From contig PAEL01000125.1 of assembly GCA_002700775.1 (NCBI GenBank), positions 1 through 35,795 of the forward strand: a stretch of DNA of 35,795 nt, in the 5' to 3' direction. Below the pieces are notes generated by a model. It was not told where the DNA came from and did no database searches. It worked only from the letters and a program-made list of their open reading frames with translations. The DNA is from Gammaproteobacteria bacterium (GTDB lineage Bacteria; Pseudomonadota; Gammaproteobacteria; Pseudomonadales; Pseudohongiellaceae). Numbering within the stretch: the stretch's first letter is position 1; each line of letters begins with the position of its first letter. Below, piece after piece: positions 29,050-35,795 of the stretch. The position numbers and the translations under genes are program-made.

Positions 29050-29625
29050 TTAACGATTTTGGGACGTTGCTATCGACCAATCGCACTCAGCGCACTCGGG
29101 CTCAATATTATTTTCGCCTAAAATTTTGAAAATAAAATCCTTCCAATCTTGGTTCGGTTGCCACACAGTATTCATATCAGCCTTAGCAACCTCAATGTCC
29201 ACTCCTTGATATATGACCCTGTACAAGAAGCTAAAAGCAGTAGCTCGAGCATTTACCTGACAATGCAACAGCGTTTTCTTTGCTTTATAACGCTCCATTG
29301 AATCTGCAAACACATAGAACTCTTCGGCTAATGGCGCGTCGAAAGAGACCGGAATGTGCAGATATTCCATCCCTAAGCCTTTTACAATCAGATCTGCATC
29401 AGCCAAGGCATTCCGATTATTCGTAAATGCTATATAAATTATTCGCTCAAACCCCTTATCCGCCAACACGGAAAACTGCTCTCGTGACGGCTGACCAGAG
29501 CTTGCAAAGCTCTCGCTATATTGGCGAAAATTAATGATCCCCCCTAGATCAGAATCGACCTCGTCAACCGAATACGACATCGCAGAAATACAGGCCAAAA
29601 TGAACCCTAACAATTTTTTCTTCAT
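29050..29625 (-). CDS. Secreted protein tyrosine phosphatase-like family protein
   Basis: 'FRQYSESFASSGQPSREQFSVLADKGFERIIYIAF', 'TLLHCQVNARATAFSFLYRV'; signal peptide. Confidence 0.78.
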   Translation of the reverse strand: MKKKLLGFILACISAMSYSVDEVDSDLGGIINFRQYSESFASSGQPSREQFSVLADKGFERIIYIAFTNNRNALADADLIVKGLGMEYLHIPVSFDAPLAEEFYVFADSMERYKAKKTLLHCQVNARATAFSFLYRVIYQGVDIEVAKADMNTVWQPNQDWKDFIFKILGENNIEPECAECDWSIATSQNR

Positions 29626-30125
29626 TTTCTCTCTCCAGATAAAAAATCAGCCTCTAAACCTAACAATGTGCGTAAAGCCTCGTTTTCTAACTTGCGTGGT
29701 ACGAAGATATGATCATGATTCTTCGCGGCAATAAAATTGGCGCTGATTTGATTTTTCGCAAGCTCGCTTGCAACCAGTCCGGTCAATCCTACAGCTTCTA
29801 AACTAGATTGAACCCTTAAAGAAATACGCGAGAACTCCCCTTCGTAAGGTAAATGCAATTCATCCGCCTGTTCTTTTAGTACGACCAAACTTAAACCTTC
29901 CTCTTCCTGAAAAGTAGCTATTGGAGAAACATTAGGTGGGAGCGCAGATACTATACTAAAAACATATGATTGCGGGTACAACCTAGGCGACAAGTTTTTT
30001 AACAAAGATCTTAAGTCTTTTTCTGAATTCCTCTTGCTCACTTTCACAGTGTCTCGCCCTCTTAAATCAATTAATTCGATGTCTTCTTCACTCACCTGTA
30101 AATTTTTGTACGAATGGTAAGACAT
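29622..30125 (-). CDS. ACT domain-containing protein
   Basis: 'ISLRVQSSLEAVGLTGLVASELAKNQISANFIAAKNHDHIFVP' is ACT-like; start ambiguous (ATG 30125 or GTG 30095) because the upstream part of the ORF overlaps the formyltransferase. Confidence 0.75.
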   Translation of the reverse strand: MSYHSYKNLQVSEEDIELIDLRGRDTVKVSKRNSEKDLRSLLKNLSPRLYPQSYVFSIVSALPPNVSPIATFQEEEGLSLVVLKEQADELHLPYEGEFSRISLRVQSSLEAVGLTGLVASELAKNQISANFIAAKNHDHIFVPRKLENEALRTLLGLEADFLSGERK

Positions 30126-30906
30126 CTTCAGGCTGAGCCAGCGTAAACCCCAACTTCTCGAATTTTTCAATATCCTTCCGGGAAGGAAAGGAATAATACT
30201 GCGATACATCCAACCCCTTCAAAGCAGCCTTAGGTGCTATTTCTTTGCCTGAGTCGATCTGATCAATTATATCCAAAACTAAACGGCTTCCTCGCTCATA
30301 AAGGGCAAGAACATGCCACAAATACGATTTTTCAACCTCTACCTTTAGGGCTGATTTACCCACAATCGGCCCCGAATCGATACTTTCGTCATCGATAAAG
30401 TGCAGGGTAGTTTTCAGCTCACTGTCACCCGCGACAAGAGCACGGAACGAGGCCATTACGCCTCTGTATCTCGGAAGATCTCCGGAATGCAAATTTAACA
30501 CTCCGAAACTCGGAATACTAATCACTTCCTGTTGAAGTATCACGCCATACCGAATAGAAATCACCAGATCAGGCTCAGTTGATATAAAGTCTTTAAGTCC
30601 ATCCCCATTAATATCGTTTAGCTCCTCTGGTTCAGCCGCACAATACCTGGACAGGCCAGCAAAACTTTGCAAGGACGCCTTTTCACTCCGCGAATTGTTT
30701 AAATCCAACAATGGAAAAATAACATCGTTAAAAAGACCCTGCTCAAAAAATTGAAGCTGCTTTAAAGCCGCAGGTATAGCCTCATTCTTTTTCCCTACTC
30801 GTGATGAAAAAAAAACAAACATACGATGATTGCTCAGGGCCGGTAAGATATAATTTAGAGCAACGCAACTCGGCAAATCTCTATTAACAAGCAAAGTAAT
30901 ATTCAT
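30088..30906 (-). CDS. Formyltransferase-domain protein
   Basis: 'VLNLHSGDLPRYRGVMASFRALVAGDSELKTTLHFIDDESIDSGPIV' with N/H/D catalytic pattern of formyltransferases; shorter than Fmt. Confidence 0.85.
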   Translation of the reverse strand: MNITLLVNRDLPSCVALNYILPALSNHRMFVFFSSRVGKKNEAIPAALKQLQFFEQGLFNDVIFPLLDLNNSRSEKASLQSFAGLSRYCAAEPEELNDINGDGLKDFISTEPDLVISIRYGVILQQEVISIPSFGVLNLHSGDLPRYRGVMASFRALVAGDSELKTTLHFIDDESIDSGPIVGKSALKVEVEKSYLWHVLALYERGSRLVLDIIDQIDSGKEIAPKAALKGLDVSQYYSFPSRKDIEKFEKLGFTLAQPEDVLPFVQKFTGE

Positions 30907-30935
30907 CAACAACCCTCACAAGCAGACAAACTTCC

Positions 30936-31289
30936 TCAAATAAGACGTGCACCGTTGGGTACGCTTTGCGTTGGCATTGTTAAAACCACAGCTCCCTCCT
31001 GATTATGGAAGCCTGTTACTAAACACTCTGACATTATCGGCCCTATTTGTTTAGGTGGGAAATTCACTACCGCTAAAACTTGCTTACCAATCAACAATTC
31101 CGGATCATAAAGATCAGTAATTTGTGCGCTCGACTTCTTAAGACCTATCTCAGAACCAAAATCAATCAGAAGCTTCAGAGCGGGTCTTCGGGCTTCCTTA
31201 AACACCTCTGCCTCTATGACTGTTCCCGCTCTAAGCTCAACCTTTGTAAAATCGTCCCAACTTATCTGAGAATTATTCGAAGAATTCAT
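30936..31289 (-). CDS. csaA: tRNA-binding domain protein CsaA-like
   Basis: 'WDDFTKVELRAGTVIEAE', 'GKQVLAVVNFPPKQIGPIMSECLVTGF' typical of CsaA. Confidence 0.9.
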   Translation of the reverse strand: MNSSNNSQISWDDFTKVELRAGTVIEAEVFKEARRPALKLLIDFGSEIGLKKSSAQITDLYDPELLIGKQVLAVVNFPPKQIGPIMSECLVTGFHNQEGAVVLTMPTQSVPNGARLI

Positions 31290-31318
31290 CTATCACCAGT
31301 CCTAAAAAAATTAAAAAA

Positions 31319-32845
31319 TTACAGATCAGTCTCTATTATAGAAAAACTATTTTCTCCATTCGCGCCGAAAGACAGCCTCTTATTCAAGCATTTAGGGCGT
31401 GGTCCATTCTCGTGACTCACATACAAAATCCTCGTTCGACTATTTTCCACTATTGTATCGGTAATATTGATAAAATTGGCTATATGCTCGTCATCGAGTC
31501 CTACGCAAGCTTCATCAAGAATTAGCACACGAGGCAGCTTAACCATCGCTCTTGCTAGTAAAACGAGTCGTTGCTGCCCAAATGACAGTTCCGCATACGA
31601 CTCGGCAAAACATACGCTCGGTACAATCGACCTCAACCAAAGCTTACTAGTTTCGATTTGTTTGCTGCTCGGCTCTGAGAAAAGTCCGAGCGAATCAAAA
31701 AATCCAGACACAACAACCTCGATCACAGACCGGGTCTGAAGATACCGATAATGAATTTCATTTGAAACCACGCCGAAATTTGCTTTCGTTTCCCAAATAG
31801 TTTCTCCAGAACCTCGCAGACGACCGAATAAGAAAACCTTCTGACCATAGGCCATGTGATTCTCTCCATTGATCAACGAGAGAAGCGTTGACTTTCCGCA
31901 CCCGTTGGGGCCCTCAATAAGCACATTATGTTCTGAGCTCATACTCCAAGAGAAATTTCTCAGTACATTTTTGGTTCCATAGCTTGCATTTACATTACGT
32001 AATTCTACAAGTAATTCTAGAGAGGTCGGCTCAGAGCTACTTTTTTCAAGTAATTTCTCAAGGTTAGTCGTCGCCCAAAGTTGCGGATTTACTAGAGACT
32101 TATAATGAGAGCTTTTCATGACCTCACCCCAAGACCCTAAAGCCTCACAACAAAGATTAAATCCGTCACGCCTAAGTAAAATGAACTTGTCGGAGCCATC
32201 TAAAATCTGCCCAGGTCGACGACAAAGTTCTATTACGGTCTGACCGGTGTTTTTCACTTTCGATAAAGTATCACGTATTTTTTGTTCCGACTCACGATCA
32301 ATACTCTCTAATACATTATCCAAAACTAATATTTGCGGTGCGCCGTCTCGAACAGCATAGAGTGCTCTAGCGAGCTGCGCTCTCCGCAGCTGTCCCGACG
32401 AAAGATAGCGGATACCTTGATTTATAACTTTGCTTAAACCTAAATCCTCAAGTAACTGATAAAGCGAACTGTCATCTTGATCAACTCTAGCAGTGGAAAC
32501 AAATCTGCGGACTGAGGTGCCCTCATCTCGGGCAGTATCATCGTATTCACTAACATCAAAACGTTTCTCTCGAACCAGCAAACGCTTCTGTTCTTCAAAA
32601 CTTATATTATGAACATCCAATGAAGAAACAAATCCCTGATCAAACAAAACATAGATCGCCGATTCTCGACATTGACCGGTGAGCAAGTCAGCAACTATAT
32701 TTTTCCCAGATCCGTTTCCTCCCAGTAGTACCAAATGCTCTCCCTGATTTACTTCAATTTCATCAACGAGAAGAACAATATTCTGCCCCCTTCTGACTTT
32801 AGCCTTTGTGAGCAGGATCATTGGAGAATCAGAATTGGGAAGCAT
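31319..32845 (-). CDS. Tandem ATP-binding-cassette protein (ModF-like)
   Basis: Two NBDs: 'LLGGNGSGKNIV/LSSGQLRRAQLARAL/LVLDNVLESID' and 'LIEGPNGCGKSTLL/LSFGQQRLVLLARAM/LILDEACVGLD'; ATG at 32845 preferred over TTG 32854. Confidence 0.82.
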   Translation of the reverse strand: MLPNSDSPMILLTKAKVRRGQNIVLLVDEIEVNQGEHLVLLGGNGSGKNIVADLLTGQCRESAIYVLFDQGFVSSLDVHNISFEEQKRLLVREKRFDVSEYDDTARDEGTSVRRFVSTARVDQDDSSLYQLLEDLGLSKVINQGIRYLSSGQLRRAQLARALYAVRDGAPQILVLDNVLESIDRESEQKIRDTLSKVKNTGQTVIELCRRPGQILDGSDKFILLRRDGFNLCCEALGSWGEVMKSSHYKSLVNPQLWATTNLEKLLEKSSSEPTSLELLVELRNVNASYGTKNVLRNFSWSMSSEHNVLIEGPNGCGKSTLLSLINGENHMAYGQKVFLFGRLRGSGETIWETKANFGVVSNEIHYRYLQTRSVIEVVVSGFFDSLGLFSEPSSKQIETSKLWLRSIVPSVCFAESYAELSFGQQRLVLLARAMVKLPRVLILDEACVGLDDEHIANFINITDTIVENSRTRILYVSHENGPRPKCLNKRLSFGANGENSFSIIETDL

Positions 32846-32854
32846 ACTCGGCAA

Positions 32855-33661
32855 CTAAAATATCCTACGCACCAATTGGCGAACTTTTTTTGTCACCGAA
32901 GTCGTAGATAGAGAGCGCAGTTCCTCTGAAGTTTTAGGGATCCATAATGGTTCTCTATAAGCAGGTTGCTCTCTCGAACCTTCCATCGGAGTGACGTATT
33001 CACAGTCAGAAAAAAAATAATGCGTAACTTGCGAATGCCGAGTTCGCCTCGGGTCCAACTGCTCAGCGCCCCCATGAAGAAGATTCGGGTGCCAGATAAT
33101 AGCCTCACCTCTTTTTAGCAATCCAAATTCTGCAACAAGTCCGTTGTCCCTAATCAAGCGATCGATGCATTCTTCATACTTGTGATAATTTGAGTACCCT
33201 GTTTTTAGATTAAAATCTTGCATTGAATACTCAGGCAATTTATGACTTCCCGGATAATACTGTAGGGGACCATTCGCTCTATCAATGTCTTCCAATGCGA
33301 CCCAAACGCCGGCCATGAAACCCCTTGGTATCGAATTAAAATGAATGGTATCCGAATGCGACCGCTGACGTGTGCCGACCGGAAAATTCAACGTTTGAAA
33401 AGGAAGAGGCTCACGTCCAAACAATTGTTTAAGCGCGGAAAGCACAGCTGAAGAAACAGCAACCTCACGCACTGCATTTACACTCTTCCACGCATCCTGA
33501 ACACGCCGTGGCGCCCCAAACTCTGAACAAGGTTGTTTTCGATACAAATATGAGACGTGTGTAACAATCTCATCAAGCAATAATTTTGCAAACTTAAAAT
33601 CAATGATCAAGTAACCGACTTCAGCAAATTTTTCACATTGATTTTCAGTGAGAACTTTCAT
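32855..33661 (-). CDS. Phytanoyl-CoA dioxygenase (PhyH) family protein
   Basis: Fe(II)-binding HxD...H pattern: 'QRSHSDTIHFN', 'NGPLQYYPGSHKLPEY', 'GEAIIWHPNLLHGG'. Confidence 0.9.
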   Translation of the reverse strand: MKVLTENQCEKFAEVGYLIIDFKFAKLLLDEIVTHVSYLYRKQPCSEFGAPRRVQDAWKSVNAVREVAVSSAVLSALKQLFGREPLPFQTLNFPVGTRQRSHSDTIHFNSIPRGFMAGVWVALEDIDRANGPLQYYPGSHKLPEYSMQDFNLKTGYSNYHKYEECIDRLIRDNGLVAEFGLLKRGEAIIWHPNLLHGGAEQLDPRRTRHSQVTHYFFSDCEYVTPMEGSREQPAYREPLWIPKTSEELRSLSTTSVTKKVRQLVRRIF

Positions 33662-33865
33662 CTAAACACCAAATTTTAAGCGTCATTTTTCAATGCTCTA
33701 CAGAGTTTAAATACCGAGAGCTCAGCTGAACCACCCTTTGTAATGATAGCGCCCAACATAAATCGTTGCGGTGGCTCAATAATGCTTCTAGTATACAAGC
33801 CAATCTAAAATCTAGTAAGTAAGTATTTATACTATCAACAAGCGTTGGAAGATAGGCATCAAGCA

Positions 33866-34243
33866 GTGAGAAAAAAACAGAATCATTTCTTTTATTTAGC
33901 ATTAGGCCTCTTGCTAACACAGACCACTCTAGCGGAAGGTTGGGCTGAAGGATTTGATTTGTTTATGAACAACTGTTCCGAATGCCATCAGAGAAGCGGG
34001 CGAGGAATTAAGGGCATCTATCCTTCACTGATAAAAAGTGAAATAGTCACAGGAAATGGATTAGATATCGCGCAAGTTCTGATTATTGGACGTGGAGAGA
34101 TGCCTTCTTTCGCAGACGCAATGACAGCAAAAGAAATGGCGCAGATAATAAACTACATCCGTCACGCATGGGGCAATGAAAAAAATCTCAAAACCAATGT
34201 CAACGTTTCGGCTGATAATATTCTCCAGCTTCTTCAAAAGTAG
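33866..34243 (+). CDS. Small secreted c-type cytochrome
   Basis: Signal peptide 'FFYLALGLLLTQTTLAEG'; heme motif 'NNCSECHQRSGRGI'; distal 'GRGEMPSFADAMTAKEMAQIINYIRHAWGN'. Start GTG 33866 inferred. Confidence 0.88.
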   Translation: MRKKQNHFFYLALGLLLTQTTLAEGWAEGFDLFMNNCSECHQRSGRGIKGIYPSLIKSEIVTGNGLDIAQVLIIGRGEMPSFADAMTAKEMAQIINYIRHAWGNEKNLKTNVNVSADNILQLLQK

Positions 34244-34400
34244 GAATATATTCTTCTTGTCAAAAGCCATTAAAAATATCCTCGCAGCGCTTAAATCTTA
34301 ATTGAACTGCCTGTGGTGTCGTTGCAATTAGCGTTGATCTTTTTATAAAAACCCATAAAATCCTGATTGATTCAAATGACGCTTGATCAAAGGTCGTGAA

Positions 34401-35303
34401 ATGACAATGAATTTCGTACCACCAACAGCCGACATAGATCCGCAATTCAAGCCTTATCTTCGGTGTCCCCCGAGGATCTCTTACTCACAGCCGACAGACT
34501 CATGGCTAACCAGAAATCTTATTTCCTCTCTGGAGGTTATTTTAGGTAGGCGACGCATTGAGAAAACGTACTACAAACTGAAAGAGGACGATTTTGATAT
34601 CAGAAAATTCTTTGGCGATGCTTTAAAGGAAGCTAAAATCAAAGTAGAACTTAATAAGGAAAAGTTCGATAACATTCCCAGAACCGGCCCTCTCCTTTTC
34701 GTGGCTAACCATCCTTTCGGAGTAATTGACGGGATCATCCTATGCGATATCGCAGCGCAAGTCCGTGGCGACCTGCGCATTATGCTTAACTCTATACTCT
34801 GCCAAGATGTAACTATCGCTCCGCATTTGCTCCCCATCGACTTTAACTCATCAAAAGAAGCCACCAGAACTAATATCCGCAGCAAGCAACTCGCGCTAAA
34901 AGCCTTATCATTAAACATTCCCGTCCTAATGTTTCCATCTGGGATGGTGTCCACTGCCGATAAATTTGGTTTTGGCAACATTAAGGACGCCCCATGGACA
35001 ACATTTGCAGCTAAGTTAATTTTGGAAGCCAAGCCAACGGTCGTGCCTATCCACTTCCATGGGAGAAACAGCCGATTATTTCATGTGGCCTCACACATCG
35101 CGGAACCACTTCGAATGGCACTTTTAATCCACGAGGCCCTAAAAAAATTCAATGGATCTCTGAGAGTAGATATTGGTGACCCTATTTTAACCCAAGACTT
35201 TGCTCCTTACTCTTCCAGACAAAGCGTAACCACCTATCTCTACGACAAAGTCAGCTCTTTGGGAGCAGCAGCGAAGACAACGCCAGAGAGTCAGCGTAGA
35301 TAA
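34401..35303 (+). CDS. PlsC-type acyltransferase family protein
   Basis: '[19 protein letters not shown]' (variant NHxxxxD with HPFGVID), '[11 protein letters not shown]'; ATG at 34401 preferred over TTG at 34383. Confidence 0.82.
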   Translation: MTMNFVPPTADIDPQFKPYLRCPPRISYSQPTDSWLTRNLISSLEVILGRRRIEKTYYKLKEDDFDIRKFFGDALKEAKIKVELNKEKFDNIPRTGPLLFVANHPFGVIDGIILCDIAAQVRGDLRIMLNSILCQDVTIAPHLLPIDFNSSKEATRTNIRSKQLALKALSLNIPVLMFPSGMVSTADKFGFGNIKDAPWTTFAAKLILEAKPTVVPIHFHGRNSRLFHVASHIAEPLRMALLIHEALKKFNGSLRVDIGDPILTQDFAPYSSRQSVTTYLYDKVSSLGAAAKTTPESQRR

Positions 35304-35795
35304 GACGCACCATTTACATCGATCACCGTGCCTGTCGAAAACTCAGCACCCTCTGAAGCAAGAAACAAAACAGCATGTGCCACTTCCTCTGGCTGAGCAA
35401 TTCGACCCAAAGGAGACTGAGCTCTAACTTCAGCTCCTTTTTCAGACGCCATCAAATCTGCGGAAAGGTCTGTCTCCACGAACCCCGGTGCCACCGTCCC
35501 TACAAAAATCTTGTGAGGAGCTAAAGAAACTGCCAACGACTGTCCCAAGGAGATAAGACCGGCCTTGCTAGCCCCATATGCCGGTTTTTCAGGCTCACCT
35601 CTGTAGGCACCTCGGGAAGCAACATTAACTATCCTACCACCGCCGGCAGCAATCATATGTTGAGATGCACAAAAGGAAAGATTAGCCGGACCGAATAGAT
35701 TGCATGCCAGTGTTTTTTTCCAGATGTCTTGCCAATCGTCATAGCCTACACTGTCAACAGAATGATTGATTCCGATACCTGCATTATTTACGACT
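35291..35795 (-). CDS. SDR family oxidoreductase, 5' end truncated by the window edge
   Basis: ORF track starts at 35656, but the frame stays open to the window end and reads '[66 protein letters not shown]...YGASKAG', including NNAG and YxxxK SDR motifs. Confidence 0.93.
   Translation of the reverse strand, partial: VVNNAGIGINHSVDSVGYDDWQDIWKKTLACNLFGPANLSFCASQHMIAAGGGRIVNVASRGAYRGEPEKPAYGASKAGLISLGQSLAVSLAPHKIFVGTVAPGFVETDLSADLMASEKGAEVRAQSPLGRIAQPEEVAHAVLFLASEGAEFSTGTVIDVNGASYLR

Noticed and set aside
30088-30906. EF-hand/dockerin-like 'DINGDGLKDF' in the formyltransferase, resembling the FG-GAP proteins
   Set aside because: A single occurrence at a place where formyltransferases often have an Asn-rich loop; likely coincidental, with no other calcium motif.

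Overview
This 35.8 kb window looks like a gammaproteobacterial chromosome segment of about 30 genes. No rRNA, tRNA, CRISPR array, transposase or phage genes were recognised. Left part (~0.1-9.5 kb): a tight, mostly translationally coupled plus-strand operon encoding a predicted M16 zinc-peptidase lipoprotein, an ABC ATPase, an ABC-2-type permease, a two-PDZ lipoprotein, two FG-GAP/VCBS-type proteins and a small 2-TM protein. The 2-TM gene is followed by an unannotated 22-codon ORF that overlaps its stop codon as ATGA. This is the best candidate for an undescribed system, possibly peptide export/processing, but that function is inference. Middle (~9.5-18.3 kb): a TAXI-TRAP transporter, an MDR oxidoreductase, and a minus-strand block (DUF2333, lipoprotein, moeA, rmlD-like, ssb). 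Then come divergent ssb/uvrA, a Tat-exported three-subunit molybdenum hydroxylase, hemH, and a secreted redoxin/cytochrome c/copper-monooxygenase-like fusion. Right part: a compact minus-strand six-gene cluster (PhyH dioxygenase, tandem ABC ATPase with a degenerate first NBD, CsaA-like, formyltransferase, ACT protein, tyrosine-phosphatase-like), a small cytochrome c, an acyltransferase, and an SDR gene truncated by the window edge. Assignments rest on motif recognition from the supplied translations; no database search was run.
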